This document shows, in pieces, positions 37,701 to 47,271 of a stretch of 64,000 bases of DNA. The stretch comes from Mycobacterium sp. URHD0025. Its GTDB lineage: Bacteria; Actinomycetota; Actinomycetes; Mycobacteriales; Mycobacteriaceae. Within the stretch, counting starts at the first letter, position 1. Each line of letters begins with the position of its first letter. A model generated the notes under the pieces. The model saw only the letters and a list, made by a program, of their open reading frames with translations, made no database searches and was not told the DNA's origin. The stretch covers positions 558,001 to 622,000 of the forward strand of contig NZ_AUEQ01000006.1 in assembly GCF_000426065.1 (NCBI RefSeq), in the 5' to 3' direction. Made by a program: the position numbers and the translations under genes.

Positions 37701-38680
37701 AGCGCGATGCCTGCCACGTCCAGGCCTGCCCGCACCATCTCGGCGGTGGTCGCCGGGTCTGTCATCAGCAGCGGTACCGCGCGCACCCGCACACCCTCGA
37801 TCTCGGCGTGATCGCCCTCGTGTACCAGCCATCCGTCCAGGATGCCGGTGTCCGACCGGGCGCCGAAGTGTTGACCCACGGCCTCTGAGGTGGACTCGAC
37901 GCCGATGATGGAGAGGCACTGATCTGCCATGCCGCGCAACGGCTTTCCGTCGATGATGGGGGAGTAGCCGATCACGGGCGCCTTGGTCGAACGTAGCGCG
38001 CCGCGGATGCCGGGGATCTGCAGGATCGGTCCGATGCTCACGACGGGATTCGACGGTGCCAGCAACACCACGTCCGCATCGGCGATCGCCTCGGTGACGC
38101 CCGGTGCGGCCGTTGCCTGTTCCGCACCGACGAACGCAAAGCTGTGTGAGGGCACCTGCGCGCGGTAGCGCACCCACCACTCCTGGAAGTGGATGGCCCG
38201 TTTCTCGCCGTCTTCGGGGTCGGTGATGACCACGTGGGTCTCGCTGCGGTCGTCGGTGACCGGCAACAGCCGCGCGCCGGGTGACCAGCGCTTACCCAGT
38301 GCCTCGGTGACCTGCGACAGCGGATAGCCGGCGCGCAGCATCTGGGTGCGGACCAGATGGGTGGCCAGGTCCCGGTCACCCAGGCCGAACCAGTCGGGTT
38401 GCACGCCGTACGCGGCAAGCTCTTCCTTGGCGTGCCAGGTTTCGTCCCGGTGACCCCAGCCGCGCTCGGGATCGATACCGCCGCCCAGGGTGTACATGCA
38501 GGTGTCGAGGTCCGGACAGATCCGTACGCCGTGCATCCACGCATCGTCACCGACGTTCACGATCGCTGTGAGTTCGTGCTTGCTGTCGCTCTCGGCGAAC
38601 TGGCCGAGACCCAGTAGATGCTGTACCCCCAGCAAAAACCGGGCGCCTCCGACGCCGCCGACCAGAACGGTGATCTTCAC
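37697..38680 (-). CDS. fbiA: 2-phospho-L-lactate transferase FbiA (CofD)
   Basis: 327 residues. [21 protein letters not shown] at the N terminus and [21 protein letters not shown] mark CofD/FbiA, which transfers a phosphoenolpyruvyl or phospholactyl group to Fo in F420 synthesis. GTG at 38680 gives MKITVLVGG as in the family; TAGGGT (complement of 38689-38694) eight bases upstream suggests leaderless initiation. Frame to 38731 is an unlikely extension. Confidence 0.94.
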   Translation of the reverse strand: MKITVLVGGVGGARFLLGVQHLLGLGQFAESDSKHELTAIVNVGDDAWMHGVRICPDLDTCMYTLGGGIDPERGWGHRDETWHAKEELAAYGVQPDWFGLGDRDLATHLVRTQMLRAGYPLSQVTEALGKRWSPGARLLPVTDDRSETHVVITDPEDGEKRAIHFQEWWVRYRAQVPSHSFAFVGAEQATAAPGVTEAIADADVVLLAPSNPVVSIGPILQIPGIRGALRSTKAPVIGYSPIIDGKPLRGMADQCLSIIGVESTSEAVGQHFGARSDTGILDGWLVHEGDHAEIEGVRVRAVPLLMTDPATTAEMVRAGLDVAGIAL

Positions 38681-38974
38681 AACGTCCGACCCTAAGCGCT
38701 GAGGGCGCGCGGATGGAAACGACGTCGTCACGGGCAGGACACGCCGATGTCGCGACGCGCCGATTTGACATTACGAGATGGTATGAATTCGCGTCCTGGC
38801 GCTTGACCCCGGCAGCTAACACGTGTGTAATCACAGATGTGTCATTTCCCGGTTGGTGACTGATTCCGGTGTCGCAGACCGAGATTCGATCATTTGTTCG
38901 AATGGGGTGACCGCACATCGCAATAGTGGGGCTCCACTTAGGATCTACGAGACCGAGTGAGGAGGCGGGGGATA
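38681..38974. promoter_or_regulatory. 294-bp whiB2-fbiA divergent regulatory region
   Basis: No credible gene. It contains ACACGTGT (38819-38826), overlapping TGTGTAATCACA (38824-38835, TGTG/CACA arms), and a TTGACA at 38765-38770 without a -10 at normal distance. whiB2 genes are tightly controlled in the division cycle, so these dyads are candidate sites. Confidence 0.4.
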
Positions 38975-39379
38975 ATGTCTTATGAGAGCGGCGATTTCGA
39001 TCGTGTGGTCCGGTTCGACAACCGGCTACTCGGCTCGGTAGACAACGCACCGCACATCAGTACGGCACCGACACCGCTGGGGGAGACCGGACGTCCCCAA
39101 CTGAGTCTGGTTCCTGTGAGTTCGGTTCCCGAACTCAGTGATGTTGATCCGGAAAGCGAAGACGACCAATGGCAGGAACGTGCGCTGTGCGCACAGACCG
39201 ACCCGGAGGCGTTCTTCCCGGAGAAGGGCGGGTCTACCCGCGAGGCCAAGCGCATCTGCCAGGGATGCGAAGTGAAGGATGCGTGCCTGGATTACGCGCT
39301 CGCACACGATGAACGCTTCGGTATTTGGGGAGGGCTGTCCGAGCGGGAGCGTCGCCGGCTCAAACGCGGCATCATCTGA
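38975..39379 (+). CDS. whiB2: WhiB2 (WhmD) iron-sulfur transcription factor
   Basis: 134 residues. Four cluster Cys: ALCAQTD, then RICQGCEVKDACLDYA; the turn motif GIWGGLSERERRRLKR follows. MSYESGDFDRVVRFDNRLLGS is the typical WhmD N terminus. It is a 4Fe-4S regulator needed for septation and division in M. smegmatis. ATG at 38975 with GGAGG at 38960-38964. Confidence 0.96.
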   Translation: MSYESGDFDRVVRFDNRLLGSVDNAPHISTAPTPLGETGRPQLSLVPVSSVPELSDVDPESEDDQWQERALCAQTDPEAFFPEKGGSTREAKRICQGCEVKDACLDYALAHDERFGIWGGLSERERRRLKRGII

Positions 39380-39425
39380 CGCTCTTCTCGGTAGAGCGCT
39401 TCTTCACACGGTGCGGCGCTCGACG

Positions 39426-39848
39426 TCAGTCGTCGTCGATCGTCGGATCGATGACTGACGGTTCAACTCCCAGATAGGTGGCCACCTGTGCCACCAGGAT
39501 TTCATGCAGCAAGTCGGCTAGCTCATCGGATCCTTTGACCCGGCGCTCGATGGGCTTGCGGAACAAGACAATTCGAGCCCGGGTCGAATTTCCTCTGACG
39601 TCGACCCCAGCAGGTATCAGCCGCGCCAGTGCGATCGGCCCGTCGGCGATGACCTCGGGCGGCCATTGCACACTGTCCGGATCTTTCGGAGACATCCGCG
39701 GAATCTCGTCGACCGCGACGTCCAGTTCTCCCAGCCGCGACGCCCACCGCCGCTCGATCGGCTCGTAGGCCTCCAGTACTGCCATGTCGAACCGCTCGGC
39801 CCGGCTGCGCCAGCCCGGAACCGAGCGCGGAAGCAGCGGACCGCGCAT
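39426..39848 (-). CDS. Metallopeptidase-family protein (Rv3259-like), degenerate zinc motif
   Basis: 140 residues, RAERFDMAVLEAYEPIERRW through VQWPPEVIADGPIALARL, ending DLLHEILVAQVATYLGVEPSV. The position matches the zincin-1 family, whose metal site is HExxH; here HEILVAQ keeps His-Glu but lacks the second His, so peptidase activity is doubtful. Corresponds to Rv3259. ATG at 39848; divergent from the DUF3499 gene, with overlapping upstream regions. Confidence 0.82.
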   Translation of the reverse strand: MRGPLLPRSVPGWRSRAERFDMAVLEAYEPIERRWASRLGELDVAVDEIPRMSPKDPDSVQWPPEVIADGPIALARLIPAGVDVRGNSTRARIVLFRKPIERRVKGSDELADLLHEILVAQVATYLGVEPSVIDPTIDDD

Positions 39849-39979
39849 ATCGCGACCGCGACGCGATCGCCATTGGTTGCGCTGGGCCACGGCGATGATC
39901 GTAACGGTTCGGGATCGGGGGCCCGACGGCTGCGCGTGTCCGGCCACGCACAGCGATCGTCCAAAGTAATCTCTGGAGC

Positions 39980-40399
39980 GTGAATGCTCCCCGTCGCTGC
40001 TGCCGGCCCGGGTGCCCGCACTATGCCGTGGCGACGCTGACTTTTGTCTACTCCGACTCCACAGCGGTAGTCGGACCACTGGCCACGGTGTCCGAGCCCC
40101 ATTCCTGGGATTTGTGTGTCGGCCATGCCGGCCGTATCACGGCGCCGCGAGGCTGGGAGTTGGTTCGCCATGCCGGTCCGCTGCCGACCCACCCCGATGA
40201 GGACGATCTGGTGGCGCTGGCCGACGCGGTCCGCGAGGGCCAGTCCGGTGCCGTCCCACGTGGCGGGGTGGTGGCCGGATTCTCCGATCCGTCCACCGGC
40301 GTGAGCACCAGCGCGGTCATGGCACCGACGGCGCGTCCGGCCGAGACCAACGGCCGGCGTCGCGGGCACCTGCGGGTGTTGCCGGACCCCGACAACTAG
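39980..40399 (+). CDS. DUF3499 protein
   Basis: 139 residues. N-terminal RRCCRPGCPHYAVATLTFVYSDSTAVVGPL is the DUF3499 signature and may bind zinc (three Cys and one His in close spacing); the C terminus is low-complexity. Corresponds to Rv3258c. GTG at 39980 lies seven bases after TAATCT (39967-39972), so it is probably leaderless. Just upstream of manB. Function unknown. Confidence 0.88.
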   Translation: MNAPRRCCRPGCPHYAVATLTFVYSDSTAVVGPLATVSEPHSWDLCVGHAGRITAPRGWELVRHAGPLPTHPDEDDLVALADAVREGQSGAVPRGGVVAGFSDPSTGVSTSAVMAPTARPAETNGRRRGHLRVLPDPDN

Positions 40400-40477
40400 C
40401 GCGGACTAGCCCCGATTCGCCCTGACCGGACGACGACCGGCCCAAGAGTAGTGAGCGTGTCGACGCCGCCCGACGGT

Positions 40478-40483
40478 TAGGCT
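40478..40483 (+). promoter_or_regulatory. Putative -10 (TAGGCT) of the manB operon
   Basis: TAGGCT, 32 bases before the manB ATG. The same hexamer is found before the gene at 62660 (62631-62636). Confidence 0.35.
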
Positions 40484-40515
40484 GGCGCCAACGATTCCGT
40501 TTCACGAGGAGCTAT

Positions 40516-41904
40516 ATGTCTAGGCCAGCGGCGGCTGTTCACGATGTCATCAAGGCCTATGACGTCCGGGGGCTGGTCGGCAGTCAGATCGACGAGGCGT
40601 TCGTGTCTGAGGTCGGCGGTGCATTCGCTCGTCTGGTCCGCGCCGAGGGCGCCGTACAAGTGGTGATCGGCTACGACATGCGGGCCAGTTCCCCGACGCT
40701 GTCCTCCGCCTTCGCCGAAGGTGTCACCGCACAGGGCCTCGATGTGGTGCGAATCGGACTCGCCTCCACCGATCAGCTGTATTTCGCGTCGGGCCTGTTG
40801 GACTGCCCAGGGGCGATGTTCACCGCGAGCCACAACCCCGCCGCCTACAACGGGATCAAACTGTGCCGCGCCGGGGCCAAACCGGTCGGCAAGGACACCG
40901 GCCTCTCGATCATCTCCGACGAGGTGATCGCCGGGGTGCCGGTGTTCGACGGGCGCGCCGGTTCGGTATCCGACCGCGATGTGCTGTCCGACTACGGCAG
41001 CTTCCTCCGGTCACTCGTCGATCTCAGCGAGTTGCGTCCGCTGCGCATCGCCGTCGATGCGGGCAATGGCATGGCCGGTCACACCACGCCCGCGGTGCTC
41101 GGGCCGATCCCGGGCGCCACCGTGTTGCCCCTGTTCTTCGAACTCGACGGCACGTTCCCCAATCACGAGGCCAATCCGCTGAATCCGGCCAACCTCGTCG
41201 ACCTGCAGGCCCACGTGCTGGCCACCGGCGCGGACATCGGTCTGGCGTTCGACGGGGACGCCGACCGCTGCTTCGTCGTCGACGAACTCGGCCGTCCGGT
41301 GTCGCCCTCGGCGGTGACCGCACTGGTGGCCGCCCGCGAGCTCAAACGCGAGATCGGCGCCACGGTGATCCACAACCTCATCACCTCCCGCGCCGTTCCC
41401 GAATTGGTCGTCGAACGCGGCGGCACCCCCGTGCGGTCCCGCGTCGGGCACTCCTACATCAAGGGGCTGATGGCCGAGACCGGGGCCATCTTCGGCGGGG
41501 AACACTCGGCGCACTACTACTTCCGCGACTTCTGGGGCGCCGATTCCGGCATGCTCGCCGCGCTGCACGTGTTGGCCGCACTTGGTGAGCAGGACCGTCC
41601 GCTATCGGATTTCATGGCGGACTACCAGCGTTACGAGGCGTCCGGCGAGATCAACTTCACCGTCGACGATGCCCCGGCGTGCGTCGACGCCGTGCTCAAA
41701 TCCTTCGCCAGCTCGATCCAGTCCATCGATCACCTCGACGGTGTCACCGTCGATCTCGGTGACGGCAGTTGGTTCAACCTACGTACGTCCAACACCGAGC
41801 CGCTGTTGCGGCTGAACGTGGAAGCGCGTACCGCCGAGGACGTCGCCGCACTCGTCGACAGAGTTTCGGCACAGATCCGTGGGGTGAGCGAGCCGGTGCC
41901 GTGA
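40516..41904 (+). CDS. manB: Phosphomannomutase ManB
   Basis: 462 residues, alpha-D-phosphohexomutase. Active-site phosphoserine loop MFTASHNPAAYNGIK, metal site AFDGDADRCFVVDE, sugar loop IFGGEHSAHYYFRDFWGADSG and C-terminal phosphate loop LRTSNTEPLLRLNVEA. Converts mannose-6-P to mannose-1-P, the substrate for manC. ATG at 40516 with GAGGAG. Overlaps the next start (GTGA); operon manB-tobH-manA. Corresponds to Rv3257c. Confidence 0.95.
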   Translation: MSRPAAAVHDVIKAYDVRGLVGSQIDEAFVSEVGGAFARLVRAEGAVQVVIGYDMRASSPTLSSAFAEGVTAQGLDVVRIGLASTDQLYFASGLLDCPGAMFTASHNPAAYNGIKLCRAGAKPVGKDTGLSIISDEVIAGVPVFDGRAGSVSDRDVLSDYGSFLRSLVDLSELRPLRIAVDAGNGMAGHTTPAVLGPIPGATVLPLFFELDGTFPNHEANPLNPANLVDLQAHVLATGADIGLAFDGDADRCFVVDELGRPVSPSAVTALVAARELKREIGATVIHNLITSRAVPELVVERGGTPVRSRVGHSYIKGLMAETGAIFGGEHSAHYYFRDFWGADSGMLAALHVLAALGEQDRPLSDFMADYQRYEASGEINFTVDDAPACVDAVLKSFASSIQSIDHLDGVTVDLGDGSWFNLRTSNTEPLLRLNVEARTAEDVAALVDRVSAQIRGVSEPVP

Positions 41905-42971
41905 ACGCCGTGGACGCCACGGTCGACCTCGACGACGGTGACGGACTTCTCGCCGCCGATCGCAACGGTCTGCTGCGGGCCGCGGCCATGGCGGGCGCCC
42001 AGGTTCGGGCCACCGCCGCGGCGCTGGCCGAGGGTCTGCTCGACACACTGCGTGCCGATCGCCCACCGCGCACGGTGATTTGGGTCGCCGGCCGCGGCAC
42101 CGCCGAGAATGCCGGCGCCATGCTCGTCGCCGCGCTCGGGGCATCCATCTCGGCGCCGCTCGTGGTGGCCGCCGAGGCCCCGCCGTGGCTCGGCGCACTC
42201 GACGTGTTGATCGTGGCCGGGGACGATGCCGGTGATCCGGCGCTGGTGAACGCGGCGGCCACCGGTGTGCGCCGCGGTGCCAGGGTGCTGATCGTGGCAC
42301 CCCACGAAGGTCCGTTGCGTGACATCGCCGCCGGGCGCGCGGTGGTGCTGGCGCCACGGCTGTGGGTGCCCGACGACTTCGGGCTGACCCGGTACCTGGC
42401 CGCCGGCCTGGCTGCGTTGCATGTGCTGGATCCCGGCATGCGCGTGGATCTGGCTGCGCTGGCAGACCAACTGGACGCCGAGGCGTTGCGTAACAGCGCG
42501 GGACGAGAACTGTTCACCAACCCGGCCAAGACGTTGGCCGAGCGGATGTCGGGTAGTGCCGTGGTGCTGGCCGGCGACAATCCGGCCACGCTGGCACTGG
42601 CCCGGCACGGGGCCGCGGCGCTGCTGCGTCTGGCCGGAGAAGCGGTGGCCGCCGCCGGACTGGGCGATGTGCTTGCCGCGGTGTCCAGCGGGGCAGTGGG
42701 GCCGCCCGCGGCCGGATCGCTGTTCCACGACGAAGAGATCGACGGGCCGCTACCGCGCCGCATGCGCACATTCGTGTTGATCACCGATACCGAACGCCAA
42801 GCGGTGACCGCCCGGGTGAACGGATTCGACGACATCGCGGTGATCGGGGCAGAAGATGTACCGGAACCCGCCGGGCCGACCCTGGCGGCCGGGCGCCCGG
42901 AACAACAACTGGCGATTCTGGCTGTCCGTGTGGAGATGGCGGCCGTATACATGAAACTGGTTCGAGGATAA
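41901..42971 (+). CDS. TobH / SIS-like protein
   Basis: 356 residues, Ala-rich, annotated in mycobacteria as TobH-like (Rv3256c). The fold appears to be a double SIS (phosphoglucose-isomerase-like) domain: VIWVAGRGTAENAGAMLVAALGA and VLIVAPHEGPLRDIAAGR. Bifunctional phosphoglucose/phosphomannose isomerases have this layout, which would suit its place between manB and manA, but catalytic residues are not evident. GTGA overlap with manB; manA starts three bases later. Confidence 0.8.
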   Translation: MNAVDATVDLDDGDGLLAADRNGLLRAAAMAGAQVRATAAALAEGLLDTLRADRPPRTVIWVAGRGTAENAGAMLVAALGASISAPLVVAAEAPPWLGALDVLIVAGDDAGDPALVNAAATGVRRGARVLIVAPHEGPLRDIAAGRAVVLAPRLWVPDDFGLTRYLAAGLAALHVLDPGMRVDLAALADQLDAEALRNSAGRELFTNPAKTLAERMSGSAVVLAGDNPATLALARHGAAALLRLAGEAVAAAGLGDVLAAVSSGAVGPPAAGSLFHDEEIDGPLPRRMRTFVLITDTERQAVTARVNGFDDIAVIGAEDVPEPAGPTLAAGRPEQQLAILAVRVEMAAVYMKLVRG

Positions 42972-42974
42972 GAA

Positions 42975-44201
42975 GTGCATCTGCTACGGGGAGCGGTGCG
43001 GACCTATGCCTGGGGTTCGCGTACGGCAATCGCTGAATTCACCGGAAGGCCCAGTCCGACAATCCATCCTGAGGCCGAACTGTGGCTCGGTGCACATCCG
43101 GGTGATCCGGCGTGGTTGCAGACCGAACACGGTGAAGAGTCTCTGTTGCAGGCCGTTCACGACGACCCGGAGGGGCAGCTGGGCAGTGTGGCGATCGGCA
43201 GGTTCGGCGACGCACTGCCTTTCCTCGTCAAGGTCCTTGCCGCCGACGAACCGTTGTCGTTGCAGGCGCACCCCAGCGCCGCTCAGGCCCGGGAGGGCTT
43301 CGACCGCGAGGACCGGCTCGACATCCCGGTGAATTCGCCCATTCGCAATTACCGCGACCGCAGCCACAAACCCGAATTGCTGGTTGCGCTGGGGCAATTC
43401 GATGCGCTGGCCGGATTCCGCACGGTGGACCGCACGGTCGAGTTGATGCGGGCCTTGGCCGTTTCGGATCTTGACCCGTTCATCAACCTGCTGTCGGATC
43501 AATCCGATGCCGACGGGTTGCGAGCCCTGTTCACCACCTGGATCACCGCGCCCCAGCCCGATCTCGACGTGCTCGTGCCTGCCGTTCTCGACGGGGCGGT
43601 CCACTACATCCGTTCCGGTGAAAAGAAATTCGCGGCCGAGGTGAAGACCGTGCTGGAACTCGGTGAGCGTTATCCCGGTGATGCCGGCGTGTTGGCGTCC
43701 CTGCTGCTCAACCGCATCAGTCTGCAGGCCGGCGAAGGCATCTACCTTCCGGCCGGAAACCTGCACGCATACCTGCACGGGGTCGGTGTCGAGGTGATGG
43801 CCAACTCCGACAACGTATTGCGCGGTGGCCTGACCCCGAAGCACGTCGATGTCCCGGAGCTCCTACGGGTGCTGGATTTCACCCCGACCCCGGAAGAGCG
43901 GCTGCGCCCCGAAACCGTCACTGACGGTGCGGAGACCATTTATCAGACGCCGGCGCACGAGTTCGCGGTGTCGGTGTTGTCTGTCGATGCCGACCGCATC
44001 GGTGACGAGATCGACGTGCACTCCCACCACCACGGGCCGCAGTTGCTCTTGTGCACGGAGGGCGCCGCGGTGATCTACGCCGACGACGACAAACTGACCA
44101 TGCAGCGCGGCGCGGCAGCGTGGGTGGCGGCCGAGGACGGCCCTATCCGGTTGACTGCCGCCGAGCCCGCGAAACTTTTCCGGGTGACCATCGGCATCTG
44201 A
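42975..44201 (+). CDS. manA: Mannose-6-phosphate isomerase ManA
   Basis: 408 residues, type I PMI cupin. YAWGSRTAIAEF, HPEAELWLGAHPGDPAW, LSLQAHPSAAQAREGF (zinc-binding Gln and His) and GVGVEVMANSDNVLRGGLTPKHVDVPELLRVLDF are diagnostic. Interconverts fructose-6-P and mannose-6-P, feeding GDP-mannose. GTG at 42975 with GAGGAT upstream. Last gene of the manB operon. Corresponds to Rv3255c. Confidence 0.95.
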   Translation: MHLLRGAVRTYAWGSRTAIAEFTGRPSPTIHPEAELWLGAHPGDPAWLQTEHGEESLLQAVHDDPEGQLGSVAIGRFGDALPFLVKVLAADEPLSLQAHPSAAQAREGFDREDRLDIPVNSPIRNYRDRSHKPELLVALGQFDALAGFRTVDRTVELMRALAVSDLDPFINLLSDQSDADGLRALFTTWITAPQPDLDVLVPAVLDGAVHYIRSGEKKFAAEVKTVLELGERYPGDAGVLASLLLNRISLQAGEGIYLPAGNLHAYLHGVGVEVMANSDNVLRGGLTPKHVDVPELLRVLDFTPTPEERLRPETVTDGAETIYQTPAHEFAVSVLSVDADRIGDEIDVHSHHHGPQLLLCTEGAAVIYADDDKLTMQRGAAAWVAAEDGPIRLTAAEPAKLFRVTIGI

Positions 44202-44211
44202 CGAGTACCGG

Positions 44212-45582
44212 TCACGCTGTGGTGAGGATGTCGACCTCGCCGTCCCTGCGCCCGGCCAGCCATTGCCGGACATTGTTGCGGACCGCACGGCCGATCAGGC
44301 GGGGTGTCGGCACCAGATAAAGGCTGTCGAGCAAGCTGGTTCTGCTCAAAAACCATTCGGCCAGAACGGGATCGGTTTCGGCCGCGGCGACGAACTGCTT
44401 GAACAGTTCGTACGCCGGCCGGTACCACCACGGACGGTCGCCCTGCGCCCCGTGCTCGGTGTGGTCGGCTGCGGCGTTCATCAGCCACACCGGCCAAATC
44501 GTCTTGGCGTTGCGGAATGCCAACCGCTGCATGAGATTTTCAGTTCCACCGGCCAGCACGTCGCGCAGATTGCCGGCCTGCAGTGCCGATACCGTCACGC
44601 CTTGTCCGAACGTGGGATTGAGGCTTGCGATGGCGTCACCGAACGGCAAGATACCGTCGGGAAATCTGGACATTCCTTCGTAGCGCCGCCACTTGCTTGT
44701 CGGGTAGCGGTGAAAGTTCATGTCGCCGACGGGCGTGCCGGCGCGTAGCGCGATACTGATCTCGGCCGGCACCAGATCGTCGGCCAGCGCGCAGATGCCC
44801 GCGAAGTCACGCGGTGGTTCCGCCTTGGCGACGCCGAACGTCGTCACCATCCATATACCGTCCTCGTGGAACAGCATGCCCATACCCAGCGGGCGGTCTC
44901 GAGTGGCGCCGACGATGACCATCTTCTGAGGGATCATCCCGTCCGGAATCTTGACGCGGTGCGACGCGTAGGTGACGCCCACCTGCACCGAATCCTCATG
45001 CGGGCGTTCGAATCCCCACTGCTGTAACCACGCCGGGAGCCGGCTGCCGCGTCCTGACGCGTCGATCACCAGATCGGCCGGCGTGACCTCACCGTCGTCG
45101 AGAACGATGCCGGTCACCCGCTCGGCCGCCGCGTCGTACTGCGGGTGCGCGACCACTCGGCGCGCGATCTCGACGCCGGGCAGCGCGCTGACCCGCTTGC
45201 GGATCTGCCATTCGAGGTGACCCCGGCTGGGCACGTAGGCGGTGTACTTGTCATCCAGTCCGGTCGCCAGCACGTGATCGGCCGCGGCGAAGTGGATCGA
45301 CTCGTGCCGGTTGCGTACCACCGGCACGTCCGCGGCCGCCATGTCGTGGAGCAGTCCGGGGAACAGCGCTTCCAGCTCCTGGGCGCCACGGGCCATCAGC
45401 AGATGCACATGCTGTCCCTGCGGTATGGCACTGCGATTGACCGGCTGGTCCGGCAGCTCGTCACGTTCATAGACGGTGACGCGGTCGAAATGGTCAGTGA
45501 GGACCCGGGCCGCGCACAGGCCTGCGATACTTCCCCCGACAACGACGGCATGGTTCTGTGACAGTTCGTGAGACTTGCGCAT
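44212..45582 (-). CDS. FAD-dependent monooxygenase-like oxidoreductase (Rv3254-like)
   Basis: 456 residues. VVVGGSIAGLCAARVLTDHFDRVTVYERD is the FAD dinucleotide motif; LVIDASGRGSRLPAWL and FGDAIASLNPTFGQGVTVSALQAGNL are the second and third FAD motifs of the geranylgeranyl-reductase/p-hydroxybenzoate hydroxylase group. Substrate unknown. Convergent with manA and divergent from the AurF-like gene. Confidence 0.85.
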   Translation of the reverse strand: MRKSHELSQNHAVVVGGSIAGLCAARVLTDHFDRVTVYERDELPDQPVNRSAIPQGQHVHLLMARGAQELEALFPGLLHDMAAADVPVVRNRHESIHFAAADHVLATGLDDKYTAYVPSRGHLEWQIRKRVSALPGVEIARRVVAHPQYDAAAERVTGIVLDDGEVTPADLVIDASGRGSRLPAWLQQWGFERPHEDSVQVGVTYASHRVKIPDGMIPQKMVIVGATRDRPLGMGMLFHEDGIWMVTTFGVAKAEPPRDFAGICALADDLVPAEISIALRAGTPVGDMNFHRYPTSKWRRYEGMSRFPDGILPFGDAIASLNPTFGQGVTVSALQAGNLRDVLAGGTENLMQRLAFRNAKTIWPVWLMNAAADHTEHGAQGDRPWWYRPAYELFKQFVAAAETDPVLAEWFLSRTSLLDSLYLVPTPRLIGRAVRNNVRQWLAGRRDGEVDILTTA

Positions 45583-45869
45583 TGGTGGCCACCGTACTTC
45601 GAGCGGATCGTCGTCGGGTCAGAATAAAGAGGCACGTCAATTGTCGACAGTTCGGGCACCGTCTCCAGGGCGGTCGAGGCCTCGCGCTTCCACGCGTCGG
45701 CAGGTCGCGAGACCGATTCCGGCGCAGGTGGGGGCCGTCTATAGGGCCAAATTGACGTACTTGCTAACGGGCCTGCAACAAGTCATGGCACAATCCCGTG
45801 CCGGGAGGCGTGATATGGCTCTCAGGTTGCTACTCTCTGCAAGGAAACTCACAGTCAACGGATGGGACG
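45583..45869. other. 287-bp intergenic region, FAD gene / AurF-like gene
   Basis: Several short in-frame starts precede 45870 but none with a good ribosome site. TTGACG occurs on each strand (45741-45746 plus; 45634-45639 minus) without a convincing -10 at the right distance. I see no RNA gene or further coding sequence. Confidence 0.4.
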
Positions 45870-47177
45870 ATGACAACGGTCAGCGACGCGGATGACACTG
45901 CACCGGGGGACCTCTATTTCGACAGGGTGGAGGCCCTCTCTCGTGCGACGGTCCGTCGGCGCTTCGATCCCTACGTTGACATCGATTGGGACGCACCCGA
46001 GAACGCGTTGAAAGACGACGATCCTCGGTGGCAGTTGGATCCGGAAAGCGCGCCGCTCGCGGCGACGGACTGGTACGCGGAGCAGTCGTTGCAGAGGCGC
46101 ATCGACATGGGCCGCTGGATCACCGCGAACACCCTCAAGGTCACGCTGCAATTCGAGATGATGCTGGTTCGCGGAGTTGTGCATTACGCAGGCAAATTGC
46201 CGAACCGTTCGCCGGTGTTCCAATATCTGCTCCACGAACTGATCGACGAGTGCAATCACATCCACATGTTCCAGGAGTTCGTGAACCGCGCAGGCGAGGA
46301 TGTGCCCGGAATGCGGCGAGGCTCTCGGGTCATCGGGCCGATCCTGGGGTTTATCGGCGGTTATGCCAACATCATTCACTTCATCGGGGTGTTGTGCGGT
46401 GAACAGCCGCTGCACTTCCAGCAGACGCTGCAGCACCGTGGCGCAGCCCATGTGCCGCCGCTTCTCAACAAGATCACCTACATTCATCTGGCCGAGGAAG
46501 CCCGTCACATTTCGTTTGCCGACGACCTTCTGGCCCAGCGAATGCAAAGCGTCGGGCGAATGAAGCGCGCCTGGTACGCAATTCTCTTTCCGTTCTTTCT
46601 CCGGTGGTTGATCGGCGAGATGATCGGCCCGCCGCGCACTTTCGCGCGGCAGTACGGGGTGCCACGGCGGGTCTTCAAATCCGCGTTCTGGAGGAGCGCC
46701 CAGTCACGCCAGATGATGGCGGAGTCGGCAGCCGATGTTCGGCGGGTGGCCGAGGATCTGGGCCTGCGTACGGCGTGGTCGCGTTGGATCTGGCGAATGT
46801 TGGGTATCGAGGGCCGGCTACCGCGCTACCGCGGTGAACCGGATCGCAGCCCCTTGGTGGCACGTGTGGCCGGGCTTCCCATCGCGGTGGCGGCACGCCT
46901 CACGGGCGTGGCCATCATGGCGAGCGTTGCCCTTCTGGCGACGCCGGACGGTGTGCGGATCATCGCGGTCGCGGCTGCCGGGGCGGGCGTGTGGGCCGCC
47001 TACCACGTCTACCGGGACCGCCGGGGCGATGTGGTGGGCAACCAGCCGTTCGAGTGGCCGAGGCTGTTCGTGTGGGTTGTCGTGTGCGTCGCCATGATTC
47101 CCGCAGGAGGGCTGATCGGGCTCGCTCTGGTGGTGTTCATGATCCTGGCGCTCGCCGAATTCATGCCCACCATGTGA
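45870..47177 (+). CDS. AurF-like diiron oxygenase with membrane tail
   Basis: 435 residues. Helical diiron protein: ELIDECNHIHMFQEF and YIHLAEEARHISFADDLL supply two ExxH-type metal ligands, as in AurF/p-aminobenzoate N-oxygenase. About 300 residues of this domain are followed by three or four membrane helices (ARLTGVAIMASVALLATP, IIAVAAAGAGVWAAYHVY, LFVWVVVCVAMIPAGG, LALVVFMILALAEF), which AurF lacks. Possibly a membrane-bound oxygenase acting on a lipid. ATG at 45870 chosen at MTTVSDADD. Confidence 0.8.
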   Translation: MTTVSDADDTAPGDLYFDRVEALSRATVRRRFDPYVDIDWDAPENALKDDDPRWQLDPESAPLAATDWYAEQSLQRRIDMGRWITANTLKVTLQFEMMLVRGVVHYAGKLPNRSPVFQYLLHELIDECNHIHMFQEFVNRAGEDVPGMRRGSRVIGPILGFIGGYANIIHFIGVLCGEQPLHFQQTLQHRGAAHVPPLLNKITYIHLAEEARHISFADDLLAQRMQSVGRMKRAWYAILFPFFLRWLIGEMIGPPRTFARQYGVPRRVFKSAFWRSAQSRQMMAESAADVRRVAEDLGLRTAWSRWIWRMLGIEGRLPRYRGEPDRSPLVARVAGLPIAVAARLTGVAIMASVALLATPDGVRIIAVAAAGAGVWAAYHVYRDRRGDVVGNQPFEWPRLFVWVVVCVAMIPAGGLIGLALVVFMILALAEFMPTM

Positions 47178-47271
47178 CACGCCGAACCGATCACGTCGCC
47201 TGAATCCTGTTGCGGCGCATGGCGAATCGACGACAGCCGCGTGGTCAGTGTCGAGGCCGAGCCAGCTACCG

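Noticed and set aside
36213..37811. 532-codon plus-strand frame opposite fbiB
   Set aside because: Antisense shadow of fbiB; no ribosome site or family motif.
38765..38787. TTGACA/TATGAA promoter before whiB2
   Set aside because: Spacing is only 11 bases and it is nearly 190 bases from the start.
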